Assembly (NCBI GenBank): GCA_903909815.1 | Contig: CAIVXG010000152.1 | Location: forward strand, 1 to 51,190 | Reading direction: 5' to 3' | From: an uncultured beta proteobacterium | GTDB taxonomy: Bacteria > Pseudomonadota > Gammaproteobacteria > Burkholderiales > Burkholderiaceae_C | DNA length: 51,190 nucleotides | Part shown: in pieces, positions 7,931 through 18,436 of the stretch | Layout: each line of letters opens with the position of its first letter | Numbering within the stretch: the first letter of the stretch is position 1 | Translations under genes and position numbers: made by a program | Notes under the pieces: generated by a model | The model's database searches: none | The model's input: the letters and a program-made list of their open reading frames with translations, nothing else | Told to the model about the DNA's origin: nothing

Positions 7931-9529
7931 ATGCCAAGTCAGGTGCGCAGCACGGAGCCCGGGCCCAATGAGGCGCCAGCGCGGGACACGGGTTCGCGCT
8001 GGAGTGAGCGAGCTGTGGTTGCGGGTCTGATCTTCGTCTGGCTGGCCGCCACCGCCTGGCTGCGCCCGCTGGCGCTGCCCGACGAGGGCCGCTACGTCGG
8101 CGTGGCCTGGGAGATGATGCGTTCGGGTGACTGGCTCACGCCCACATTGAACGGCCTGCCGTTCTTTCACAAGCCGCCGCTGTTCTACTGGATCACCGGC
8201 GCTTCGATGTCTGTGCTCGGGCTGAACGAATGGGCGGCCCGTGCTGCACCGCTTTTCGGCGCCTGGCTGGGCAGTTTCGCCATGTATTTGTTCGTAGGGC
8301 GCTGGTGGAGCGAGCGCACCGCACGTCTGACGTTGGCGGCCTTGCTGGTGCAACCCCTGGTCTACCTCGGGGGCCAATACGCGAACCTTGACATGCTGGT
8401 GGCCGGCTGCATCACGGCCACCATTTTGCTGCTGGCGCACGTGGTACTCAGCATCGAGCATGGCCTCGCGTTCCGCCGCGCGCTCATGGGGGCTTACGCC
8501 ATGGCGGCGCTGGCGGTACTGGCCAAGGGCCTGATTGGCGCGGTGATCCCGACCCTGGTGATATTGGTCTGGCTGGTTTTGCTGCGGCGCTGGCGCGTCA
8601 TGCTGGCACTGTTTTCACTCCCAGGCATGTTGCTGTTTCTGCTTGTGGCCGGACCGTGGTTTGTCGCGATGCAATTGCGGTTTGACGAATTCCTTTACTA
8701 CTTCATCGTCGTTCAGCATTTCAAGCGCTTCGCCGCCACGGGTTTCAACAACGTGCAGCCATTCTGGTTTTACCCGGCGCTGTTGCTCCTGGCCAGCCTG
8801 CCGTGGTTGCCCTGGCTCTACCGGCAACTCGGCCTGGGTCGCGAAGCACAGCGCGATCCCAGACGGCTGTTGATGTGGGTCTGGATGGCTGTTGTTGTCG
8901 CCTTTTTCTCGTGGCCGCCATCCAAACTTGTGGGCTATGTGCTACCCGCCGTGCCGCCACTGGCGTTCCTGATGGCCGACGGCTATTTGAGCCGCGGCGT
9001 TCCCGGTGCAAAACGAGTGCGCTGGTTGTGCGTCAGCGCTGCCGTGAGCGCGATCATAGGGATCGCTGTCGCCATCGGCCTTACCGCGTTCCCACGGGAA
9101 TCGTCTCGTTCTCTGGCGCAGGCATTCATCAGCGCGCGCCAACCCGCTGAGCCGCTGTTCATGTTGAACGACTACCTCTACGACCTGGCGTTTTATGCCG
9201 CGATGACAACACCTGTGGCCGTGGTCAACGACTGGGACAACCCGGAAATGCTCAAGCATGACGACAGTCATAAGGAGTTGATCGACGCCGGAAAATTTGC
9301 GCCGAAGGCGCTGGCCACGACCTTGATCAGCCCCGCGTCTTTCAAAGCCGCGCTGTGTCGATCTCCGGTGATCTGGATCATGGGTCGCCCGGGCATGAGC
9401 CGCCAGTATCCCTTCCTGCTGCAGGCTAAGGAGAGCTTTACCCGCTACGACAGGACCTTGTGGAAGCTTGACCGATCGGTACCCGCCTTGGCCAGTGCCC
9501 TGCACTGCGACCCCGGTCCGTCCCCGTGA
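7931..9529 (+). CDS. ArnT-like membrane glycosyltransferase (GT39/GT83 type)
   Basis: This 532-residue protein has about ten to twelve membrane segments. Like ArnT and protein O-mannosyltransferases, it carries LALPDEGRYVGVAWEM (Asp51-Glu52, the conserved acidic pair in the first periplasmic loop) and FFHKPPLFYW shortly after. Such enzymes move a sugar from an undecaprenyl-phosphate carrier onto lipid A or another acceptor on the periplasmic side. A typical soluble C-terminal domain follows the last helix. Acceptor and sugar cannot be read from the sequence. It starts 12 bases after the DUF4337 gene and ends the plus-strand run; the convergent fnr gene ends 50 bases on. Confidence 0.83.
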   Translation: MPSQVRSTEPGPNEAPARDTGSRWSERAVVAGLIFVWLAATAWLRPLALPDEGRYVGVAWEMMRSGDWLTPTLNGLPFFHKPPLFYWITGASMSVLGLNEWAARAAPLFGAWLGSFAMYLFVGRWWSERTARLTLAALLVQPLVYLGGQYANLDMLVAGCITATILLLAHVVLSIEHGLAFRRALMGAYAMAALAVLAKGLIGAVIPTLVILVWLVLLRRWRVMLALFSLPGMLLFLLVAGPWFVAMQLRFDEFLYYFIVVQHFKRFAATGFNNVQPFWFYPALLLLASLPWLPWLYRQLGLGREAQRDPRRLLMWVWMAVVVAFFSWPPSKLVGYVLPAVPPLAFLMADGYLSRGVPGAKRVRWLCVSAAVSAIIGIAVAIGLTAFPRESSRSLAQAFISARQPAEPLFMLNDYLYDLAFYAAMTTPVAVVNDWDNPEMLKHDDSHKELIDAGKFAPKALATTLISPASFKAALCRSPVIWIMGRPGMSRQYPFLLQAKESFTRYDRTLWKLDRSVPALASALHCDPGPSP

Positions 9530-9579
9530 CAGCGCGGCAACGCTGGAGCTTCAAAGCGAACCGATCCCTTGGTTGAAAC

Positions 9580-10299
9580 TTAGAGCAAGGCCTGGGGATT
9601 GACGATGCGCCGCAGTGCGTCGGTGTCGATGATGCGCACGTGTCGCTGTTTCACCTCGACCGAGCCATCTTCCACAAACTTGGAAAATGTTCGGCTCACG
9701 GTTTCGAGCTTCAGTCCGAGATAGCTGCCGATTTCCTCGCGCGTCATGCGCAAGATCAGCTCCGACTGCGAGAAGCCGCGGGCGTGCAGTCGTTGCACCA
9801 GATTGAGCAGGAAGGCGGCCAGCCGTTCTTCCGCGCGCATGCTGCCCAGCAGCAGCATGACCCCGTGCTCGCGCACGATCTCACGGCTCATCATCTTGTG
9901 CATGTGGTGCTGCAAAGCGGGCACTTCGCGCGACAGGCTCTCTATGTGCTCAAAGGGCATGACGCAGACTTCAGCGTCCTCCAGCGCGACCGCGTCGCAG
10001 GTGTGCTGGTCGTTGACGATACCGTCCAGGCCGACAATCTCGCCGGCCATCTGAAATCCCGTAACCTGGTCACGCCCGTCTTCAGACGCGATGGAAGTTT
10101 TAAAGAAACCGGTTCGAATGGCGTAGAGCGAGGTGAATACCTCACCGTTTCGAAACAGGCTCGCCCCGCGCTTCACCTTGCGACGCACCGCCACCATCCG
10201 ATCAATGAGTTCGAGGTCTTCGGCATTGAGCCCCAGCGGCATGCACAACTCGCGCAAATTGCAGTTGGAACAGGCCACCTTGATGGATTGTGGGTTCAT
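9580..10299 (-). CDS. fnr: FNR-type oxygen-sensing transcription regulator
   Basis: The 239-residue CRP/FNR protein has the cysteine set of true oxygen-sensing FNR: Cys10, Cys13 and Cys19 at the N-terminus plus Cys101, which would hold a [4Fe-4S] cluster. A cyclic-nucleotide-type beta-barrel spans about 25-140. The C-terminal helix-turn-helix contains LKLETVSRTFSKF, with Glu199, Ser202 and Arg203 matching the residues that read TTGAT half-sites. It would activate anaerobic genes when the cluster is intact. The gene is divergent from hemN, and a perfect FNR box lies between them, so it may also control itself. Confidence 0.94.
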   Translation of the reverse strand: MNPQSIKVACSNCNLRELCMPLGLNAEDLELIDRMVAVRRKVKRGASLFRNGEVFTSLYAIRTGFFKTSIASEDGRDQVTGFQMAGEIVGLDGIVNDQHTCDAVALEDAEVCVMPFEHIESLSREVPALQHHMHKMMSREIVREHGVMLLLGSMRAEERLAAFLLNLVQRLHARGFSQSELILRMTREEIGSYLGLKLETVSRTFSKFVEDGSVEVKQRHVRIIDTDALRRIVNPQALL

Positions 10300-10418
10300 A
10301 GGTAAGGGTATCGAAAAGTGGCGCGTCCCAGGTCAACATCGATCTGGCTTGGAGCGATCATAGCGACTAGAAACGGCGCCACCGCTTGAAAATCCCTTAT
10401 TCCAGCAATGGTAATGAG

Positions 10419-10432
10419 TTGATCCGGATCAA
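10419..10432. promoter_or_regulatory. FNR box upstream of hemN
   Basis: TTGATCCGGATCAA is a perfect palindrome matching the FNR consensus TTGAT-N4-ATCAA. Its centre lies 62 bases before the hemN ATG and 126 bases before the fnr start. If used as a class II activator site (centre at -41.5), hemN transcription would begin near 10467, with a weak -10-like CACATT at 10455-10460. The site is seen directly; its use is inferred from FNR biology and the neighbouring regulator gene. Confidence 0.85.
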
Positions 10433-10487
10433 GGAAATAATACGCGCTTCAAGGCACATTCGCACGCTATCCCACAGGAACCTCTCA

Positions 10488-11870
10488 ATGGACACCGTTT
10501 CGCCAGAATTATTGCGTAAGTTTGATGTATCCGGACCGCGTTACACGTCCTACCCCACGGCCGACCGATTTGTCGAGGCATTCACCGCCGCTGACTACGT
10601 GAGCGCGCTGGAGCAACGCCGCGATGGCCCCGCCGCCATGGTCTCGCCATTGTCACTCTATGTTCACATCCCTTTTTGCGAGTCGCTGTGCTACTACTGC
10701 GCCTGCAACAAGATCATCACCAAACACCACGAACGCGCGGCCGAGTACCTGCGCTACCTGAGTCGCGAAGTGGATCTGCACATCGCACACCTGGGCGCTG
10801 GGCAAGTGGTGTCACAACTGCACCTGGGCGGCGGTACGCCCACCTTCCTGACCGATGCCGAGCTGCATGAACTCATGTCCATGCTCAAGCGCAGCTTCAC
10901 GCTCGCGCCCCATGGTGAATATTCGATCGAAGTGGATCCGCGCACCGTGGACGCCAAGCGCCTGGCCACGCTCAAGGAACTGGGGTTCAACCGCCTGAGC
11001 TTTGGTGTGCAGGACTTCGACCCCGAGGTGCAAGCCGCCGTGCACCGCATTCAGCCCGCGGAGCAGGTTTTTGCGCTGGTGGCGTCGGCGCGGGCCCTGG
11101 GTTTTGAGTCCATCAATGTGGACCTGATTTACGGCCTGCCCAAGCAAACCCCCGAGTCGTTCGACCGCACCCTGGAACAAATTGCCAGCCTGCGTCCGGA
11201 CCGCATCGCGCTTTACGCCTATGCGCATTTGCCCGAGCGCTTCAAGCCGCAGCGGCGCATCATCACGGTCGAACTGCCAGGCGCTCCGGCCAAGGTGTCG
11301 ATGCTGTCCCAGTCGCTCAACGCGTTCGAGAAAGCGGGCTACGTGTACATCGGCATGGACCACTTCGCCTTGCCCGACGACGCGCTGGCCGTGGCCAAGC
11401 GCCAGGGCCGTTTGCACCGCAATTTCCAAGGCTACAGCACGCAGCCAGACTGCGATCTGATTGCGCTGGGCGTGTCGTCCATTGGCCGCGTGGGCGCGAC
11501 CTACAGTCAAAACGCCAAAACCCTGGACGATTACTACGACATCCTGAACCACGGCAATTTTCCGGTGGTGCGCGGTCTGGCGCTGACACGCGACGACGTG
11601 GTGCGCCGCGCCGTGATCATGGCCATCATGTGCCAGGGGAACCTGCCTTTCGAGGCCATCGAATTGGCCCACCTGCTGGATTTCAAGAAATACTTCGCCG
11701 CCGAACTCGAAAGCTTGAAAGCGCTGCAGGAGCAGGGCCTGGTGCAGGTGAACGACACCTGCATTCAAGTCACCCCCATGGGCTGGTTCTTTGTGCGGGC
11801 CGTCGCCATGGTGTTTGACAGCCACCTGCAAACCGACCGCACGCGGGCGCGATTCTCCAAGATACTTTAG
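10488..11870 (+). CDS. hemN: oxygen-independent coproporphyrinogen III oxidase
   Basis: HemN is a radical-SAM enzyme that makes protoporphyrinogen IX without oxygen. The 460-residue protein has HIPFCESLCYYCAC with Cys64, Cys68, Cys71 and Cys73, the family's C-X3-C-X2-C-X-C signature, and LGGGTPTFL for SAM binding. The C-terminal HemN domain ends in a helix-rich tail. The ATG at 10488 is chosen because AGGAA sits seven bases before it and SGPRYTSYPTADRF then falls at the usual place; the frame is open further upstream through the FNR box. Regulation by FNR is very likely. The SafE-type gene begins within a few bases of its stop. Confidence 0.95.
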   Translation: MDTVSPELLRKFDVSGPRYTSYPTADRFVEAFTAADYVSALEQRRDGPAAMVSPLSLYVHIPFCESLCYYCACNKIITKHHERAAEYLRYLSREVDLHIAHLGAGQVVSQLHLGGGTPTFLTDAELHELMSMLKRSFTLAPHGEYSIEVDPRTVDAKRLATLKELGFNRLSFGVQDFDPEVQAAVHRIQPAEQVFALVASARALGFESINVDLIYGLPKQTPESFDRTLEQIASLRPDRIALYAYAHLPERFKPQRRIITVELPGAPAKVSMLSQSLNAFEKAGYVYIGMDHFALPDDALAVAKRQGRLHRNFQGYSTQPDCDLIALGVSSIGRVGATYSQNAKTLDDYYDILNHGNFPVVRGLALTRDDVVRRAVIMAIMCQGNLPFEAIELAHLLDFKKYFAAELESLKALQEQGLVQVNDTCIQVTPMGWFFVRAVAMVFDSHLQTDRTRARFSKIL

Positions 11871-11883
11871 CGGTCCTGCGCCC

Positions 11884-12567
11884 TTGCAAGCGTCACTTGC
11901 CGTCACTGCCTTGCTCATGGGCCTGGCCGGCGGCCCGCACTGCGTTGCCATGTGCGGCGCGGCCTGCGCTGGACTGGGACGGACCGCACAGGCGGGCGCA
12001 ACCAACCTGCGCGCAATGTGGCTGTTTCAAATTGGCCGCATGCTGGGCTACGCGACCCTGGGTGCACTCGCGGCCGCCTCCCTGCAGGGGTTGGGCTGGC
12101 TCACCGGGCAAAGCGCAGCCTTGCGGCCCGTATGGAGCTTCTTTCACCTTGCCTGTGTCGCCTTGGGGCTGACACTGCTGTGGCAGGCAAGGCAGCCGAT
12201 CTGGCTGGAGACCACGGGGCGAAAAATCTGGACGCAAGCGCGTCGCTTTACCCAGCGCGGAGGCAGCGCCGCCCCGCTCTTGATGGGCGCACTGTGGGCC
12301 CTGCTGCCGTGCGGCCTGCTCTATTCGGCGTTGCTGGTGGCTGCGTTGACCAGCCATGCGATCGAAGGTGCCGCGGTGATGGCCTTGTTCGTCGCCGGCA
12401 CCAGTGTCTCGCTCATGGCAGGGCCCTGGCTTTGGCTGCGTCTGAGGGGTCCCGGCAGCGGCGAATGGGGCATGCGCTTGGCCGGACTGGCCTTGGCTTC
12501 CAGTTCCGGCTGGGCGCTGTGGATGGGCCTGGTGCACAATACCGCCCCCTGGTGCATCGTGCCCTGA
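11884..12567 (+). CDS. SafE/UreH-type membrane protein (sulfite exporter TauE/SafE annotation)
   Basis: This roughly 227-residue protein has about six membrane helices and the motif MGLAGGPHCVAMCGAAC in the first one. This His/Cys pattern is typical of the SafE/UreH-like transmembrane family, often annotated as sulfite exporters. Members near cbb3 oxidase or hemN genes have been linked to metal handling or cytochrome oxidase assembly, so a role in respiratory metal supply is plausible but unproven. The start is uncertain: no ATG precedes the first helix. TTG at 11884, 13 bases after the hemN stop, gives a complete helix; ATG 11917 would truncate it; a GTG at 11791 would overlap hemN by 80 bases. 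It is probably co-transcribed with hemN. Confidence 0.8.
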   Translation: MQASLAVTALLMGLAGGPHCVAMCGAACAGLGRTAQAGATNLRAMWLFQIGRMLGYATLGALAAASLQGLGWLTGQSAALRPVWSFFHLACVALGLTLLWQARQPIWLETTGRKIWTQARRFTQRGGSAAPLLMGALWALLPCGLLYSALLVAALTSHAIEGAAVMALFVAGTSVSLMAGPWLWLRLRGPGSGEWGMRLAGLALASSSGWALWMGLVHNTAPWCIVP

Positions 12568-12607
12568 AGCCCACAATCACCCCGCCCTTGCTTCAAATGG
12601 ACAGACC

Positions 12608-13543
12608 ATGACCTACCCCAGTCACCGCACGCCAAAAGCGCTCACGGGAACGCGCATTCTCAGCCTGAGCCTGAACCTGCCGGGGCCGGCCGCACTGATG
12701 CGCTGCCGCGACATGGGGGCGAGTTGCGTCAAGCTGGAGCCGCCAGCGGGCGACCCGATGGGCACTTATTGCGCGCCGGCCTTCGAGCGCTTGCACCTGG
12801 GGGTGCGGCGGGTCGAGGCGGATCTCAAGAGCGCCGCCGGGCAAACGCGACTCCATCGCGAACTCGCCAGGGCCGACATCCTGCTGACTTCGTTTCGGCC
12901 CTCTGCCCTGCACAAGCTGGGCCTGTCGTGGAAAACCTTGCACCCACTCTACCCTGCGCTGACCCAGATCGCGATCGTAGGCGCGCCCGGTGCGCGCGCC
13001 GAGGAACCCGGGCACGACCTGACCTACCTGGCGGAAAACGACCTGGTGGCCGGCATGGATCTGCCTCCCAGCCTGTACGCCGACATGGGAGGCTCGCTGC
13101 TGGTGTGCGAAGCCGCGCTGCAGGCGGTGGCGCAGCGGCAGCGACAACTCATCAAGGGTGTAGCGCCTGCGGCGATCAAGGGCCGCTATGTGGAAATCGC
13201 ACTCTGCGATGCCGCGCGTTATCTGGCCCTGCCACGGGCCTGGGGCCTGACCCAGGCCGGCGCCGATGTGGGCGGAGGCCACGCCGGCTATCGCATTTAC
13301 GCCTGCAAGGATGGACGCGTTGCAGTGGCGGCGCTGGAGCCTCACTTTGCCGCCGCCCTGTGCCTGGCCGCAGGAATTCCGTTGCCCGCGACGGCGACCA
13401 GCGTGGTGGCGTTGATGCGCTCCGCTTCAACCCATGAGGCGCTGGATCAGTGGTTTCTGGGAAAGAGCTGTCAGCAGTTGGATCGCCTGGCGTCAAACCA
13501 TGACATTCCCCTGCATACGCTGAAAAACTGCTCTGGCACTTAA
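12608..13543 (+). CDS. CaiB/BaiF family CoA transferase or racemase-like protein
   Basis: This 311-residue protein belongs to the CaiB/BaiF family (class III CoA transferases and alpha-methylacyl-CoA racemases). It shows SLSLNLPGPAALMRCRDMGA at the start, ADILLTSFRPSALHKLGL, and GHDLTYLAENDL, where Asp137 aligns with the catalytic Asp region; the GHD form is closer to the racemases. It is shorter than the usual 360-420 residues, lacking part of the C-terminal domain. No CoA-pathway gene lies beside it, so the substrate is unknown. Its TAA stop overlaps the stop of the convergent mini-gene. Confidence 0.8.
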   Translation: MTYPSHRTPKALTGTRILSLSLNLPGPAALMRCRDMGASCVKLEPPAGDPMGTYCAPAFERLHLGVRRVEADLKSAAGQTRLHRELARADILLTSFRPSALHKLGLSWKTLHPLYPALTQIAIVGAPGARAEEPGHDLTYLAENDLVAGMDLPPSLYADMGGSLLVCEAALQAVAQRQRQLIKGVAPAAIKGRYVEIALCDAARYLALPRAWGLTQAGADVGGGHAGYRIYACKDGRVAVAALEPHFAAALCLAAGIPLPATATSVVALMRSASTHEALDQWFLGKSCQQLDRLASNHDIPLHTLKNCSGT

Positions 13544-13737
13544 CTGAGAGAGGGTGTCGAAGGCGTTGCGCCGGGAGCCGCGGCCTCACCAGAGGATTCA
13601 CCGTCTTCGTCCGTCGCGGCTTCGCCCTCGCCGTCATCGGTCTTGCGCTGAGCCTTGGATTTGAGCTTTTCTTCCTTCTTCTTCTTCTTCGCCAGCTCTT
13701 TCTGACGTTTCTCGTAGCCGTAGTTCGGTGTAGCCAA
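13540..13737 (-). CDS. small lysine-rich hypothetical protein
   Basis: This 65-residue, highly charged protein starts MATPNYGYEKRQKELAKKKK and ends in an acidic, Ala/Ser/Pro-rich tail. No enzyme or DNA-binding fold is visible and most of it is probably disordered. Similar short proteins with a YEKRQ-ELAKK start are, to my recollection, widespread in Burkholderiales with no known role. The start is TTG at 13737. On its strand, TGGTACAGT about 40 bases upstream resembles an extended -10 box. The AAG-rich stretch at 13671-13690 is codon usage for Lys, not a separate repeat. Its TAA shares TTAA with the stop of the convergent CoA-transferase gene. Confidence 0.65.
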   Translation of the reverse strand: MATPNYGYEKRQKELAKKKKKEEKLKSKAQRKTDDGEGEAATDEDGESSGEAAAPGATPSTPSLS

Positions 13738-13856
13738 AGTATTCTTTCAGGTTGATGTGGTCACTGTACCAGTTTGCGGCGCCACTTTGCCGCGGCGACG
13801 GCGCTTATGGGGAGATATTTCGGGATTGACCCCGCTGCGCCCATTCCCGGCCTTGC

Positions 13857-15062
13857 TCAAGTCATTGCGCCCAGCGCCTGTGTCAGATCGGCCTGCAGAT
13901 CGGCCACCGCCTCCAGCCCCACGGAAAACCGGACCAGGGTGCCGCGCGCCAGATGTGAGGGCCAGGCCATCCGCATCGACGCGAGCTCATAGGGCACGAC
14001 CAGGCTCATTGGGCCACCCCAGCTGTAACCCAGCTTGAAATACTTGAGCGCATCGCAAAACGCGTCCACCTGGATCTGGGAATAGCGCTCGTGAAAGATC
14101 ACGCTGAGCAATCCTGCAGCACCGCCGCTGGCTGCACCGCACAGTGCCTGCCAATGCGCATGTCCGGGCGATGGGGGCAAGGCTGGATGCAGCACCTGCG
14201 CGAACTCCTCGCGCTGCGTACACCACTGGGCCAGGGTTCGCGCCGCGCGGTCGTGCGCCTGGTAGCGCAGTTCCAGGCTGGGCAAGGAACGCAGCACCGC
14301 CTCAACGTCGTTCGCCGCCACGCCCAGGCCCAGCCGCATATGACACAGTTTGAGCCGCATATGCAACTTGGCATCGCGGGTGATGATGCTGCCCATGAGC
14401 ACGTCGCCGCCGCCGCTGGGGTACTTGGTGAGAGCATGCACCGATACATCGACACTCAGCCCGGTGCCGGCACCGGGTTCGAGATCGAAGGGCTGGAACG
14501 CCAGCCCCGCGCCCCAGGTGTTGTCCAGTGCCGACGTCACGCCGCGGCTGCGGCAGATGCGCGCCAACTCCAGCAGGTCAGGAAACTCCAGCGTGACCGA
14601 GCCCGCCGCCTCGAGCCAGACCAGACGCGTCTGGGGCGAGATCTTGGCACTCAGATCGGAGGCATCCATGGGATCGTAAAAGCGGTGGGAGATACCCCAA
14701 GCTTTGAGCTCACCCTCGGCCAGGGTCTTGTTGGGACCGTAGGCGTTGTCCGGCAGCAGCACTTCGTCGCCGCTCCTGAGCAGGGCCAGCGCCACGTTGG
14801 CAATAGCTGCCAGGCCGCTGGGAACCAGCAGACACTGCAGCCCACCTTCCAAGGTACACAGGCGCTCCTCCAGCATGAAGCTGGTCGGTGTACCATGCAG
14901 GCCGTAGGTGTAGCCAGACTTGTCCTTCCACTCGGTGCTGCGCATCGCCGCCACCGTCGCAAAGATCACCGTTGACGCCTTGAATACACCCGGCTGAGGC
15001 GCAGCAAAGCCTGCCGGAGGCACATAGGCGTGGTGAATCAACTGGGTTGAAAGATCGGTCAT
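13857..15062 (-). CDS. metC: cystathionine beta-lyase
   Basis: This 401-residue PLP enzyme of the Cys/Met-metabolism family would split cystathionine to homocysteine, pyruvate and ammonia in methionine synthesis. TYGLHGTPTS gives the phosphate-binding Tyr region, LDNTWGAGL holds the PLP-binding Asp180, and HALTKYPSGGGD carries the Schiff-base Lys213. The pattern fits MetC better than MetB or MetZ, though related lyases cannot be fully excluded. The ATG at 15062 is preferred: it leaves 23 bases after the upstream stop, whereas the GTG at 15098 would overlap that gene. Confidence 0.88.
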   Translation of the reverse strand: MTDLSTQLIHHAYVPPAGFAAPQPGVFKASTVIFATVAAMRSTEWKDKSGYTYGLHGTPTSFMLEERLCTLEGGLQCLLVPSGLAAIANVALALLRSGDEVLLPDNAYGPNKTLAEGELKAWGISHRFYDPMDASDLSAKISPQTRLVWLEAAGSVTLEFPDLLELARICRSRGVTSALDNTWGAGLAFQPFDLEPGAGTGLSVDVSVHALTKYPSGGGDVLMGSIITRDAKLHMRLKLCHMRLGLGVAANDVEAVLRSLPSLELRYQAHDRAARTLAQWCTQREEFAQVLHPALPPSPGHAHWQALCGAASGGAAGLLSVIFHERYSQIQVDAFCDALKYFKLGYSWGGPMSLVVPYELASMRMAWPSHLARGTLVRFSVGLEAVADLQADLTQALGAMT

Positions 15063-15085
15063 GGGGGTACGGGCTGCGGCTGCGC

Positions 15086-15610
15086 TCAAAGCTTCCACTT
15101 TTCCAGCAACTGCGCTGGACGCAGCGCATCGTAGCCTTCAAACGGCTGATGAATCCAGGGATTGGTTGGCAAATACTCCACCGAGTAATCGGGCGCGAAA
15201 CCGGACACCCCCTTGGTCCAGATCACGGCACTGCGCAGTTCGGTGATCGGGCTGTAGCTGTTCTTGAGCAGGTGAATCACCGCCTTGAGCGTGTGGCCGG
15301 TATCGGCCAGATCGTCCACCAGCAGCACCCGACCGGCAATCTCGCCACGCGGCGTGGTGATGTAGCGCGCGATGTCCAGATTTCCCTGCTGCGTGCCTTC
15401 CTGCGCCCGATAGGAGCTGGTCGACATGATGGCCAAGGGCTTGTCGAAGATGCGCGAGAGGATATCGCCGGGGCGCATGCCGCCGCGCGCCAGGCACAGG
15501 ATGGTGTCGAACTCCCAACCCGACTGATACACCTTGAGCGCCAGCTTTTCGATCAGGTTGTGATACTCGTCATAACTCACGTACAGGTGTTTTCCGTCTT
15601 CCGTCAACAT
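15086..15610 (-). CDS. phosphoribosyltransferase (xanthine-guanine type)
   Basis: This 174-residue type I phosphoribosyltransferase has the PRPP-binding loop VLLVDDLADTGHTL at about 95-108. CLARGGMRPGDILSR occupies the earlier loop position. Such enzymes salvage purine bases into nucleotides; the family resembles Gpt/hypoxanthine transferases, but the base specificity cannot be fixed from the sequence. It lies 36 bases after purA and just before metC, so a purine role agrees with its neighbour. Confidence 0.82.
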   Translation of the reverse strand: MLTEDGKHLYVSYDEYHNLIEKLALKVYQSGWEFDTILCLARGGMRPGDILSRIFDKPLAIMSTSSYRAQEGTQQGNLDIARYITTPRGEIAGRVLLVDDLADTGHTLKAVIHLLKNSYSPITELRSAVIWTKGVSGFAPDYSVEYLPTNPWIHQPFEGYDALRPAQLLEKWKL

Positions 15611-15646
15611 CTTGAATCTCCTGATATGCGTTTATTCTTATTGAAA

Positions 15647-18185
<2,539 letters not shown>

Positions 18186-18244
18186 GTGAGTTTTCGGGTG
18201 CTGTTAAAAGCGAGATTCTACCGGGCCGCAACGGCCCTATCGAT

Positions 18245-18433
18245 TCACGACAGCCACCACAGGCAGCTCAGACCCACCAGCAAGCTCAATAATCCGAAAA
18301 ACCGTATTTGCCCGTCCTGCAACTGAAGTATCTGGGCAAACATGCGACGCCACGCGAGCGGCGAGATGAAGGGCAAGAGTCCCTCAAATACCAGCACCAG
18401 CGCCAGCGCCTGCCAAAGCGTATCGCCTTCCAA
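18245..18433 (-). CDS. DUF2065 small membrane protein
   Basis: This 62-residue protein has two hydrophobic helices (about 7-23 and 43-60) joined by a short basic loop. ALVLVFEGLLPFISPLAWRR and GQIRFFGL are typical of DUF2065, a family of unknown function usually found next to hflC, as here. The start is TTG at 18433, three bases after the hflC stop with AAGAAG upstream. It may take part in HflKC membrane function, but that is only guilt by association. Confidence 0.83.
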   Translation of the reverse strand: MEGDTLWQALALVLVFEGLLPFISPLAWRRMFAQILQLQDGQIRFFGLLSLLVGLSCLWWLS

Positions 18434-18436
18434 GGT

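Noticed and set aside
13671-13690. CTTCTTC microsatellite
   Set aside because: It is the Lys/Glu-rich coding sequence of the mini-protein, in frame.
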